DNA from: Cupriavidus malaysiensis
GTDB taxonomy: Bacteria > Pseudomonadota > Gammaproteobacteria > Burkholderiales > Burkholderiaceae
NCBI RefSeq assembly: GCF_001854325.1
Contig: NZ_CP017755.1
Location: 3,286,001 to 3,350,000, forward strand
Direction of reading: 5' to 3'
DNA length: 64,000 bases
Positions 39,768 to 48,169 of the stretch are shown here, one piece after another (the stretch's first letter is position 1; the number at the start of each line of letters is the position of its first letter). The translations under genes were made by a program, and so were the position numbers. Below the pieces are notes generated by a model. The model searched no databases, was not told the origin of the DNA, and saw nothing but the letters and a program-made list of their open reading frames with translations.

Positions 39768-41527
39768 GCGGGCAGGCTTGCCGCCTTGAATCGTTTCCAG
39801 AGGCAGCGCAGTTCCTCTTTGTCTGCGCCAACCCTTCCCGCGATACTGCCACGCGCATAGCCGCAGCCGGTCGCCAGCTTCCGCCGACCGGCCGCCAGGC
39901 GGCGCAGTAAGGTCTGCGCCACGGTCATGTCATTGAGCCAACCCAGGTCATCCTGCAGGTGCCCCAGATGCTCGCGGTAGCGTCCCGCCTTTTTCGCGGG
40001 CAGCAGTGCATCGAAGAACGCGGTCGCATAGCGCAGCTTCTTCGCCGCGATGCGGGCACGATGGCGCTTGTGCTCGTCGAGCTTTGCCATGCCCCGCCCG
40101 CGCTTGAGCAGCTTGCGTTGCCGTTTGCGCAGGATGGTCCGCGCAAAGGCCCTGACCGGCGCGGCAAGCTCGACACGCTGCGCCTCGCCGGCATCCTGGC
40201 GCCAGCCCGCGCTTGCCAGCCAATGGCTCAGCGTCAGGATCAAGCGCGTGTAGCGCTCGGAGTCCACCGCATGCGCGGCGACTTGCCGGTCATGGGCTGA
40301 AACCGCCTCTGCGGCGGCCACCACCGCGTCTGCGCCCACATCCTCCGGCGCGTCACTGAAGGCGTCAGGCAAGGTCGAAGTGGCCAGCACCTCCCAGTCC
40401 CGCGCGGGGCCCAGCTGGTCGGCGATCCACCTGAGCTCCGCCTCGAGTGCGGGCGGGCAGGCCAGCAGCGGCCGGAAGAGATCCAGCGCCGAGCGCAGGC
40501 GGCGCAAGCCGACCCGCATCTGGTGCACGCCCTCCGGATTGATGCCATGGATCACGCAGCGTTCGTTTCCCGAGATCTGCGCCAGGCAGTTGCGGGCGAT
40601 GCGCAGGAAAGCGGCTTCCGTCGAGTCATCGTCGGCAAGCTTGAGAGGCTGGGCCCGGACCACGACATCCGGCTCGTCGACCACCAGCGCATAGCCGTGG
40701 TCACCCTTGCTGGCGCGGCTCAGCCGCATCGGCATCACATCGAGCAGTTGCAGGGCCAACGCGGACAGTTGGGCCGGCTGTCCGGCCTGGATCTCCAACT
40801 CGAGCTCGCGGATCGGCGCCGTGGCACCGTTCGCGCGGATGACCCCGCGGTCGACGGCCAGTTCGACCTCATCGCCCTGGCGCAAGCGCAAGCGCATGAC
40901 AGTGCGCTCGACGTCCGTGATGAAGATCGGACTCAGGCAGCCGGCCAGGGCGCCATCGCGCAGCAGCATGCCAAGCGCGGTCCCCTCCGGCACTTCGTCG
41001 CGCAGCGCAGAAAGATCGGGGGTGCTGCCGGAGATGGCATGCTCGTATTCTTCCCGCTCGTAGACTCCGCCATGCTGCGTGCCGGCGGTCTTCAGCGTCT
41101 GCACGAAGTGTTTCCCCGCCTGCCGCACACGCAGCGACGCATGAGCCCGCCGGAAGTCCAGGTCCGGCGTGTCGAAGTACGTGCTCACGAGCCTGTCGCG
41201 GTGCGGCGGCTTCACGCGCGAGGAAGAGAGCAGGGGCAGGCCGAGCAGTGGCTCGACGCGGTCCTGCAGCAATTCGAGCTTCAATTCGCGTTCCACGTTG
41301 GCGCGCTGGGCCGGATCTCCGAGTTCGGCGAAGACGCGAGCCTGCACCGCGTTCATGACCCCGAGGATCTGATCGCTGGTCGGGCCGCTTGCCGTCACGC
41401 CCCTGGCATCCTTCGGCTTCGCGCCGGGCGGATCGAACACGAAGACCGTGTCGAACCTGCCGGCCGACTCCTTCTTCAGGCACCGGTTGAGCGCCTTCAG
41501 GTACCGTATCTTGACCGTCTTGGACAT
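39764..41527 (-). CDS. CYTH-CHAD domain protein (putative inorganic polyphosphatase)
   Basis: A 587-residue protein. An unusual ~70-residue N-terminal extension precedes the CYTH triphosphate-tunnel domain, whose signature ExExK is visible as ERELKLELL near residue 80. Further tunnel strands include STYFDTPDLDFRRAHASLRV and ELELEIQAG. Residues about 305-575 are a CHAD domain, an all-helical fold with conserved basic His/Arg residues that binds polyphosphate (HQMRVGLRRLRSALDLF, RARIAAKKLRYATAFFDALL). Known CYTH-CHAD proteins hydrolyse triphosphate. The extension is not recognised and may target the protein. Start ATG at 41527 has a GGGG-rich ribosome site. Confidence 0.88.
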   Translation of the reverse strand: MSKTVKIRYLKALNRCLKKESAGRFDTVFVFDPPGAKPKDARGVTASGPTSDQILGVMNAVQARVFAELGDPAQRANVERELKLELLQDRVEPLLGLPLLSSSRVKPPHRDRLVSTYFDTPDLDFRRAHASLRVRQAGKHFVQTLKTAGTQHGGVYEREEYEHAISGSTPDLSALRDEVPEGTALGMLLRDGALAGCLSPIFITDVERTVMRLRLRQGDEVELAVDRGVIRANGATAPIRELELEIQAGQPAQLSALALQLLDVMPMRLSRASKGDHGYALVVDEPDVVVRAQPLKLADDDSTEAAFLRIARNCLAQISGNERCVIHGINPEGVHQMRVGLRRLRSALDLFRPLLACPPALEAELRWIADQLGPARDWEVLATSTLPDAFSDAPEDVGADAVVAAAEAVSAHDRQVAAHAVDSERYTRLILTLSHWLASAGWRQDAGEAQRVELAAPVRAFARTILRKRQRKLLKRGRGMAKLDEHKRHRARIAAKKLRYATAFFDALLPAKKAGRYREHLGHLQDDLGWLNDMTVAQTLLRRLAAGRRKLATGCGYARGSIAGRVGADKEELRCLWKRFKAASLPA

Positions 41528-41623
41528 AGGTGCAGCCCCCCTGATGCAACATTGCTGGAGCCGGGTCCCGGCTCACTGTAGCGGCCGGTGGACCGCAGCC
41601 GGCACGCTTGCCGGGCCCGTCGG

Positions 41624-41833
41624 CTAGTGTTCGCCGGGGCCCTGGCGGGCGTGCAGCACCGCAGCCAGCCATTCATTGCCCGCTTGCGACAACCGGGCCA
41701 TGTGCCGTTCCCGCGTTCCGCGCACGATCAGTTTGTGGCGTTCGAGCGTGGTGAGGTCGTCCGCATTGAGCCATGCGGCTTCGCCGCCGGATTGCAGAAC
41801 CAATAGCGCGGCGAGTTCATGTGCGCTGATCAT
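41624..41833 (-). CDS. Small hypothetical winged-helix-like protein
   Basis: A 69-residue protein starting MISAHELAALLVLQSGGEAA with GGAGG eleven bases upstream. The pattern helix, helix, LERHKLIVRGTRERHMARLSQAGNEWLAAV resembles the core of MarR-like winged helices, but it is shorter than any full domain. It follows the CYTH-CHAD gene region on the same strand 96 nt upstream of that gene's start, so the two may share a transcript. Confidence 0.6.
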   Translation of the reverse strand: MISAHELAALLVLQSGGEAAWLNADDLTTLERHKLIVRGTRERHMARLSQAGNEWLAAVLHARQGPGEH

Positions 41834-42167
41834 CGTCGTGTCGTCCTCCAAAGCCTGAATACCGAGCAATCGGCATGCCAGGCACTGCCGGCCGCCGGCC
41901 ATGCCGTCCTGCCGGAATCGCGGCGCGCCGCGTGAGGCACCCGCCTGGCGGCGGGACATTCGATGGCGCGCCACGTGCGGAGCCAGTACCGGTAAATCTT
42001 GCCGCCGTCCCGGGCAATTCCTTCCGCCGGCCGGTGCCCCCCGCCCGCCCGGCACGGAGGGCCATCCCGCGCGGCGGCCCCTCGCTACCGGCGGGACTGC
42101 CGCTGGTATGACGGTTGCAGCGATGCAGGGACATGCCGCCCCGCCGCCCAGACCCAAGGAGAGCCCG
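41834..42167. other. 334-bp divergent spacer, no gene seen
   Basis: Only short frames without ribosome sites. It must hold promoters for the flanking divergent genes. Confidence 0.5.
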
Positions 42168-42521
42168 ATGAAGCCTCATGCCCTCGCCTGTGCGCTGTTG
42201 CTCGCCGCTGCCGCCCTGGCCGCGCGGACGCCGTGCGCGCAAACCGAGCCGCCCCGTACCGACCAAGGCCCCAAGGGCAGTCGCATCGTCGGCCCGCAAG
42301 CGCCCGGCGCTCCGCCACCGGCATCGCGCGCGGGCGCCTCCAATCCGGGCGGACTGGGCAGGACGGAGGCCGATATTCCCGTCGAGCCGGCCACCGGCAT
42401 CAAGCCCGCTTCCGCAAGCGCCGGCCGCAACGATCGCGACGGCCTGCATGGCCGGGCGCGCAAGGGAACCGGCGGGGCCGCACCGGACCAGGTACGCGAA
42501 CCGGATGCGCAGGGACGCTGA
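42168..42521 (+). CDS. Small secreted protein, unknown function
   Basis: A 117-residue protein with a Sec signal (MKPHALACALLLAAAALAA, cleavage near PCAQ). The mature part is hydrophilic and Gly/Pro-rich with no recognisable fold. ATG at 42168 has AAGGAGAG upstream. It is first of three closely spaced small genes (secreted protein, DUF2795, BON), 94 nt before the DUF2795 gene. Confidence 0.65.
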   Translation: MKPHALACALLLAAAALAARTPCAQTEPPRTDQGPKGSRIVGPQAPGAPPPASRAGASNPGGLGRTEADIPVEPATGIKPASASAGRNDRDGLHGRARKGTGGAAPDQVREPDAQGR

Positions 42522-42615
42522 GCGCGGGAACGAAGCTTGCCTGTCCCATGGCCAGACGCGGTGCGCGCGGCCGACGCGGCACTGCGGATCGTTCGACCAG
42601 CAAGGAGACCGCTCC

Positions 42616-42855
42616 ATGACCGAAAAGTTGAAGCAACACGACACTGCGCACCGCGCAAGCGACACCGGGCCGAGCCCGATCGAGCTGCAGCGCGCCCTGA
42701 AAGGGGTGGACTATCCAGCCAGCAGACAGGCACTGATCGAGCAGGCCACCAGGGCAAAGGCCGGCAAGCCGATCCTGCGCGAGCTGGAACGGTTGCCGGA
42801 CAGGCGCTTCGAGTCGCCCGCCGAGGTCTCGCGCGAGATCGGCAAGATGCATTGA
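42616..42855 (+). CDS. DUF2795 family protein
   Basis: A 79-residue protein. The DUF2795 core is visible as ELQRALKGVDYPASRQALIE followed by QATRAKAGKPILRELERLPD and SPAEVSREIGKM. The family is small, helical and of unknown function, found with stress proteins. ATG at 42616 has AAGGAG upstream. Confidence 0.85.
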   Translation: MTEKLKQHDTAHRASDTGPSPIELQRALKGVDYPASRQALIEQATRAKAGKPILRELERLPDRRFESPAEVSREIGKMH

Positions 42856-42918
42856 AGGCGCGCATCGGCGCAGCCTTCCTCCACCACAGATCATTGACCA
42901 CAGATGCCGGAGCAGATG

Positions 42919-43296
42919 ATGAGAATCCCGTATCGAATCCAACTTGCCACCTTGGCCGCATTGCTCGCCGTTGCCGCGGGCGCCTCTGCGCAGACGTACG
43001 GCGCTCCCGCCGACAACCGTAGCAGCGGCTACAGCAGCGGCACGACGGGCGCTGATGGCACCTCCGGCTCCAACCAGCCGATCACCGACAGCACCGTAAC
43101 CACCAAGATCAAGACCAAGCTGCTCGCGACCAAGGACCTCAAATCGACCGGCATCCACGTCGTCACGAAGAACGGCATGGTGACGCTGACCGGCAGCGTG
43201 CCCAGCGACGCGGAACATGCGACCGCCTTGCAGGTGGTCCGTTCGGTCGATGGCGTGCGTGATGTGAACGACGAACTGAACGTGCAAGCGCGCTGA
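42919..43296 (+). CDS. Secreted BON-domain protein
   Basis: A 125-residue exported BON protein. Start at 42919 (MRIPYRIQLATLAALLAVAA), chosen because GGAG is six bases upstream; adjacent in-frame ATGs exist at 42904 and 42916. Signal cleavage near ASAQT. The BON domain (residues 55-123: TVTTKIKTKLLATKDLKSTG, MVTLTGSVPSDAEHATALQV, VDGVRDVNDELNV) is close in design to the protein at 13769 and to half of OsmY, a periplasmic osmotic-stress protein. Confidence 0.88.
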   Translation: MRIPYRIQLATLAALLAVAAGASAQTYGAPADNRSSGYSSGTTGADGTSGSNQPITDSTVTTKIKTKLLATKDLKSTGIHVVTKNGMVTLTGSVPSDAEHATALQVVRSVDGVRDVNDELNVQAR

Positions 43297-43333
43297 GGCG
43301 CGGCCGCCCGGGCGGCTGACCCGCCCATTGCGT

Positions 43334-43357
43334 CAGGGACGGCGCCATCCGTCCCTG
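43334..43357. terminator. Bidirectional terminator-like stem-loop
   Basis: CAGGGACGG, a 6-base loop and CCGTCCCTG form a perfect 9-bp stem between the convergent BON gene and the glycan operon. A second palindrome GCCGCCCGGGCGGC lies just before it (from about 43303). No T-runs. Confidence 0.5.
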
Positions 43358-43390
43358 CTGGCGTCTGCAGCCGGCGGCGGCGCGCGGCGC

Positions 43391-44338
43391 TCAGCCGGCC
43401 ACCTCCCGCAGCGCGGTATCCCAGTCGGCGACAAAGCGTTCGATGCCGAAGCGCTTGCGCGCCGTGCGCATGCCCTCGCGCCCCAGTTCGCGGGCGAACT
43501 CGGGGTCTGCCAGCAAGGCGCGCATGGCCCCGATCAGCACTTCCGGCCGCGTGTCGGCAATGCCGTTGACGCCGCTGCGGATCACGGTCGCGACTTCCGT
43601 GACCGCCAGCGCCACCACCGGCATGCCGATCGCCATGGCTTCCACCAGCGCCAGGCCGAGGCTGGTATAGCGCACCGGATGGAAGAAGAAGCGGTAGTGC
43701 GACAGGAAGGCCGGCAACTCCGGGTTCGGAATCTCGCCAAGGCCGCCCTCCTCCTCCGACGCCATGCCGACCAGGTCGATCGGCACAGCCTGCCTGGCCG
43801 CACGGAACAGATCCACGCCCAGTCGCCGGCCGCGCCGGCCCAGATGGTTGACCGCGCACACACCCCGTGCCAGGCCGCCGTCATAGCGGACCGCGGGATC
43901 GATCAGCACGCCATGCTCGATCACGCGGGCCGGGGTCGGACCGCTGTCCCACATCAGCGCGTTGAAGGGGGTCACATGCACCAGCAAGGTCTGCGGGTCC
44001 TGCACCGGGTGCAAGGTGGCGGTGGGATGGGCCTGCGGCGGATCGTGTTCGAGATAGATGGCCGGCAGCCTGCGCTGGGCCGGCGTCAGCCACTCCAGGC
44101 GGTCGCGATGGTAGTGGTCGCGGTGCTGGTACAGCACGCAGTCCACCTCCAGCCCGGCGAGCCGGTCGGCCGCCACCTCGTGGACGTTCGGCCCCCAGGG
44201 CAACGCGCCGCAGCGCCCGGCATAACCCGGCGGGAATCCGGGCCGGGTGACCAGGTACAGCTCATGTGGAATCTGCGACAGGTAGTACAGGTAGTTGCCG
44301 TGGACATGCCAGGTGAGGACGCGCAGGCGCTTTTTCAT
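43391..44338 (-). CDS. GT4-family glycosyltransferase
   Basis: A 315-residue GT-B glycosyltransferase, last gene of the seven-gene glycan operon, overlapping the previous gene by 4 nt. It starts MKKRLRVLTWHVHGNYLYYL. The C-terminal donor domain has the GT4 signature HPVRYTSLGLALVEAMAIGMPVVAL split as YTSLGLALVEAMAIGMP with EAMA and the two usual acidic residues. The N-terminal part contains a His-rich LYQHRDHYHRDRLEWL. Acceptor and donor cannot be told from sequence. Confidence 0.83.
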   Translation of the reverse strand: MKKRLRVLTWHVHGNYLYYLSQIPHELYLVTRPGFPPGYAGRCGALPWGPNVHEVAADRLAGLEVDCVLYQHRDHYHRDRLEWLTPAQRRLPAIYLEHDPPQAHPTATLHPVQDPQTLLVHVTPFNALMWDSGPTPARVIEHGVLIDPAVRYDGGLARGVCAVNHLGRRGRRLGVDLFRAARQAVPIDLVGMASEEEGGLGEIPNPELPAFLSHYRFFFHPVRYTSLGLALVEAMAIGMPVVALAVTEVATVIRSGVNGIADTRPEVLIGAMRALLADPEFARELGREGMRTARKRFGIERFVADWDTALREVAG

Positions 44339-45399
44339 CCTTCATCTCCTTGCCGCAGCAGTGCCATCGCCGCGCCGACCACCGCGGCCGGCTCGATGCG
44401 CAGTGCGCAGATGTGCCCGTACGGGCAATCGTGAAAGCCGCACGGCCGGCACGGCGGCTGGTCCGCCAGCACGATGTGGCGCCCGTGGTCGAGTGGCGCC
44501 CAGCGCGCGCTTTCGCTGCCGCAGGACACCACCACGCTGCGCCCGCCGACGGCGGCACTGAGGTGCGACACACCGGTATCGTTGCAGACCAGCAGGCGGG
44601 CCCGGCGCAACAGCACGGCCAGGCTGCCGAGCGAGGTCTGCCCGCACAGGTTGACCGTGCCGGCGCCGACCGCCGCGCACAGGGTGCGCGCGAGATCGGC
44701 TTCTTCCGCCGCTCCCGTCACCACGATCCGCCACGGCTTGCGCAGGCTGCGCGCCACGGCGGCGAAGCGGTCCACCGGCCAGCGCCGGGATGGCAGGCGC
44801 GCGCCGGGATGGATGCACACATAGGCGCCGGCCGCGAGGCCGTGCGTGCGCGCCAGTTGGTCCCAGCCGGTGAAATCGGCAGCCTGCAGCGGAAACTCGA
44901 GCCCGGCACCGCAAGGCCGGTAGCCGAGGCTGGACGTCAGCGCCAGCAGGCGCTCGATCTCATGGCCGCCCGGCCACGGCAGCAGCCGCGGACCCGGTGC
45001 CGCGCTGCCTGCATGCGTGCCGAAGCCGGCCCACGCTGCCGCGCCGAACGCCCGCACGATGCGATTGCTGCGCTGGCCGCTGCCGTGCATCTGCAGCGCG
45101 AGATCGAAGCGTTCTTCGCGCATCTGCGCGAGGAAGGCGGCCAGCCGGCCGGCTGGCGCGGCCTGCTCGGGAAAGCCCGGCGCGCCCGGAAAAGCCACGA
45201 AGCGGTCGACCAGGGGACGGTAGCGCTCGACGAAGGTGCGCGCCCACGGCAGCCCGACCAGTGCAATCTCGGCGCCGCCCTCTCCCTGCCGCAGCGCCCT
45301 CAGGGCGGGCACCGCGCACAGCAGGTCGCCGAGCTGCAGCGCACGGAACACCGCGATACGCCGCCCCCTGCCTGCCGTCTCCACGCTGGTCGCGACCAT
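44335..45399 (-). CDS. GT9-family glycosyltransferase (heptosyltransferase-like)
   Basis: A 354-residue GT-B enzyme of the ADP-heptose:LPS heptosyltransferase family. Visible features: RALQLGDLLCAVPALRALRQ at the N-terminus, YVCIHPGARLPSRRWPVDRF in the donor domain and LLVCNDTGVSHLSAAVGG. A Cys-rich C-terminal loop (CRPCGFHDCPYGHICALRIE) is typical of a subset of GT9 proteins. ATG at 45399 has GAGGA upstream. A second GT9 with a similar Cys loop is encoded at 48170. Confidence 0.87.
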   Translation of the reverse strand: MVATSVETAGRGRRIAVFRALQLGDLLCAVPALRALRQGEGGAEIALVGLPWARTFVERYRPLVDRFVAFPGAPGFPEQAAPAGRLAAFLAQMREERFDLALQMHGSGQRSNRIVRAFGAAAWAGFGTHAGSAAPGPRLLPWPGGHEIERLLALTSSLGYRPCGAGLEFPLQAADFTGWDQLARTHGLAAGAYVCIHPGARLPSRRWPVDRFAAVARSLRKPWRIVVTGAAEEADLARTLCAAVGAGTVNLCGQTSLGSLAVLLRRARLLVCNDTGVSHLSAAVGGRSVVVSCGSESARWAPLDHGRHIVLADQPPCRPCGFHDCPYGHICALRIEPAAVVGAAMALLRQGDEG

Positions 45400-45416
45400 G
45401 ACCGTTTCCTCGTTCG

Positions 45417-46406
45417 CTAGAGAAAGACCGTGCGGAAGGCCAGCCCCCCGCGCAGCCGCCAGTACACCGAACAGAGCGGGATCAGCGCCGACGTCGCGGC
45501 CATCTCCACGACATGGCCGGGGGCATGGCTGGTGCCGCGCAGCCGCCGCGCGCAGAACGCTGCGGTGAGCGCCGCCCACGCCGCCGCCGCCGCCCCGGCC
45601 AGCGCCGGCCGGCCGGCCAGGGCCGCCACCACCGTCAGCAGCACGCTGGCCGTGCTCGCGTAGTAATGCCACGGTGGCCTGGCCCGGATGCGGCGGCGGT
45701 AGAGGAGCGGATGCTTCTTGTAGAGCAGCGCGTCGAAGTAGACCTTGGACTGCTCGGCGATGCTGCTGCCCCAGCGCGCGGGCCGCACCGGATGCACGAC
45801 CAGCGCCGCGCCGGCGGCTACCACCGGCAAGGTGTGTTCGAGCAGGCGATAGTGCAGGTCCGAATCTTCGCGCCAGGCGCGCTGGAAACGCTCGTCGAAG
45901 CCGCCGAGACGCTCCAGCGCGGCGCGGCGCACGAAGCAGTTGGCGGTCACGAACTCGGCGTCCATGAGCCCCCCCGTATTGCGCTCGTGATCGGTCGGCC
46001 GGCGCGAAAGCGGCACCAGCACCTTGCCGGCGGCGGCGGCGGCGTCGGGCACCGCTTCCAGTGTCTTCCATCCCTGCGCCAGCCAGGCCGCGTCCGCGAT
46101 GGTGTCGTCGTCGGTGAAAGCGATCACCTCGCCGCGCGCCATGCGCCAGCCGGCATTGCGCGCCGCCGCCGGGCCCCGGGTGCGCGGCACCGCCAGGTAT
46201 TGCCAGGCCACGGGCCCGGCGCCGCCCGGCGCGGCCGCCAGCGCGGACACCAGCCGCTCCACCTCCTGCTGGCAGCCATCGTCGGCCACTACCACCTCGT
46301 AGGGCGGGCAGCCGGCCTGGCGGGAGACGGCGGCCAGGCAGCGCGCCAGCAGCGCCGGCCGCCGGTACGTCGCGATGACCACGGAAAGGCGCACCGGGAG
46401 ACTCAT
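45417..46406 (-). CDS. GT2-family glycosyltransferase with membrane tail
   Basis: A 329-residue GT-A enzyme. SVVIATYRRPALLARCL, VVVADDGC, TDDDT and an acceptor motif WREDSDLHYRL are all present. The C-terminal third carries two hydrophobic segments (SVLLTVVAALAGRPALAG and following), so it is membrane-anchored. It overlaps the carbamoyltransferase stop by 4 nt (ATGA) and is 17 nt from the following GT9. Confidence 0.86.
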   Translation of the reverse strand: MSLPVRLSVVIATYRRPALLARCLAAVSRQAGCPPYEVVVADDGCQQEVERLVSALAAAPGGAGPVAWQYLAVPRTRGPAAARNAGWRMARGEVIAFTDDDTIADAAWLAQGWKTLEAVPDAAAAAGKVLVPLSRRPTDHERNTGGLMDAEFVTANCFVRRAALERLGGFDERFQRAWREDSDLHYRLLEHTLPVVAAGAALVVHPVRPARWGSSIAEQSKVYFDALLYKKHPLLYRRRIRARPPWHYYASTASVLLTVVAALAGRPALAGAAAAAWAALTAAFCARRLRGTSHAPGHVVEMAATSALIPLCSVYWRLRGGLAFRTVFL

Positions 46407-48154
46407 GGCGCCGTGCCCGCCGCCGGCTTGGTCACCAGGTAGGGACCGATGGCGAGAGCATCGAGCGGCGAGGTCCAGAAGCACGCCAGCGCATCGTGCG
46501 GCGTGCAGACGATGGGCTCGCCGCGGATGTTGAACGAGGTGTTGACCAGCACCGGCACGCCGGTGCGCCGCTCGAACGCCGCCAGCAGGTCATAGTAGGC
46601 CGGATTGTGCTTGCGCCGGATCGTCTGCACCCGCGCCGTGCCATCGACATGGCAGACGGCGGGGATGCGCGCGGCACGTTCGGGCCGGACCCGGTAGACG
46701 AAGAGCATGAAGGGCGCGCTGCCGTCGCCGGGACGCCCGGCCTCGAACCAGTCCCCGGCGCGCTCCTCCATGACAACCGGCGCCACCGGCCGGAAATCCT
46801 CGCGGTCCTTGAGCAGGTTCAGCCGCCGCTGCATGCCGGCGTCGAGCGGCGAGGCCAGGATCGAGCGCGCGCCCAGCGCACGCGGACCGAACTCCATGCG
46901 GCCCTGGAACCATGCGACGATGCGGCCCCGCGCCAGCAGCTCCGCCACTTCCTCGGCGGGCTCCGCCATGCGCCGGAACGGCTGCCCCGAGGCCTCCAGC
47001 AGGCTGCGGATCTCGTCCTCCCCATAGGCAGGTCCCCAATAGGCGTGCTGCATGGACCAGCGCCGCAGCGGCTGCGCGCCCTGCTCGCGGTCCACCAGCA
47101 AGGCCGCACCGAGCGCCGTGCCGGCATCGCCCGCGGCCGGCTGCACCCAGACCGCGTCGAACGGCCCGTGGTCACGCAGGCGGGTGTTCATCACGCAGTT
47201 CAATGCCACCCCGCCGGCCAAGGCAAGCTGCCGTTCGCCCGAGGCGTCCGCCAGCCAGCGCGCCATGCGCAGCACGGTCTCTTCGAGCACCTGCTGCAGC
47301 GAGCGGGCGATGTCGCAATGCACCGCTTCCAGCGGCGCGCCCCGCTGGCGCGCCGGCCCCAACAGCGGCGCCAGCTCCCTGGCCTCGGTGCGGTAGCCGC
47401 CCGCATCGTCCGCGCGTAACAGCTCGCGCAGCGCCAGCAGGTACGCGGGCTTGCCGAAGGAGGCCAGCGCCATGACCTTGTACTCGTCGGAGGAATGGAG
47501 GAAACCGAGATGGCGCGTGATCCGCTCGTAGAGCAGGCCGAGCGAGTGCGGCAGCTCGACCTGCCGCAGCCGGCGGTAGGCAAGGCCGTCGAAGACGCCG
47601 TAGCTGGTGCTGGTCCGCTCGCCGCGGCCGTCCATGGTCAGCACCGCGCAGCGGCGGAACGGGGCAGCGAGAAAGGCACTGGCCTCGTGGGCGCTGTGAT
47701 GCTCGACGAAGTGCCAGTGAAAGCGATGCCCCTGGCGCGCGCCGGCGAAGCGTGCGGCGAGGTGATGCGGCGCGCCGTCGGCGAGCTGGCGCGGTGCGTT
47801 GACGATATAGGAGCGGAACAGGCCGTCCCAGGGCGATGCCGTGCCGGCTGCGCGCCGGCGGGCCGACGGCTCCAGCGGCAGCGTCACCACGTCCTGCCCC
47901 GGCTGTGCGCCCGGCAGCAGGTGCGGTGCCAGCGAGTAGGCCACGTGATCGACGTCGCGCAGCAGGATGCCGGCCTCGGCCAGGCAGTAGTCGATCGCGT
48001 GGTACGGCAGTTCCCAGGCCGAGAACGGCACCGGTCTCTTGCCGTGCTTGATCCGCGTGAAGCGCTCTTCCTCGGCCGCCGCGAGCACCTCGCCGTCGCG
48101 CACCAGGCAGGCGGCGCTGTCGTGGTACGCCGCATTGATTCCCAAGGTGTACAT
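46403..48154 (-). CDS. NodU/CmcH-family carbamoyltransferase
   Basis: Transfers a carbamoyl group from carbamoyl phosphate to a sugar or other hydroxyl. The 583-residue product has the family's N-terminal ASKHA-like domain (TLGINAAYHDSAACLVRDGE, EEERFTRIKHGK, VEHHSAHEASAFL, LTMDGRGERTS) and C-terminal YrdC-like domain (VAWFQGRMEFGPRALGARSI, LVNTSFNIRGEPIV). All are intact. ATG at 48154 has GGGGAGGG. In an operon of glycosyltransferases the likely role is carbamoylation of a sugar in the glycan, as NodU does on Nod factors. Antibiotic-type carbamoylation is an alternative. Confidence 0.93.
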   Translation of the reverse strand: MYTLGINAAYHDSAACLVRDGEVLAAAEEERFTRIKHGKRPVPFSAWELPYHAIDYCLAEAGILLRDVDHVAYSLAPHLLPGAQPGQDVVTLPLEPSARRRAAGTASPWDGLFRSYIVNAPRQLADGAPHHLAARFAGARQGHRFHWHFVEHHSAHEASAFLAAPFRRCAVLTMDGRGERTSTSYGVFDGLAYRRLRQVELPHSLGLLYERITRHLGFLHSSDEYKVMALASFGKPAYLLALRELLRADDAGGYRTEARELAPLLGPARQRGAPLEAVHCDIARSLQQVLEETVLRMARWLADASGERQLALAGGVALNCVMNTRLRDHGPFDAVWVQPAAGDAGTALGAALLVDREQGAQPLRRWSMQHAYWGPAYGEDEIRSLLEASGQPFRRMAEPAEEVAELLARGRIVAWFQGRMEFGPRALGARSILASPLDAGMQRRLNLLKDREDFRPVAPVVMEERAGDWFEAGRPGDGSAPFMLFVYRVRPERAARIPAVCHVDGTARVQTIRRKHNPAYYDLLAAFERRTGVPVLVNTSFNIRGEPIVCTPHDALACFWTSPLDALAIGPYLVTKPAAGTAP

Positions 48155-48169
48155 GGTGCCCTCCCCCGC

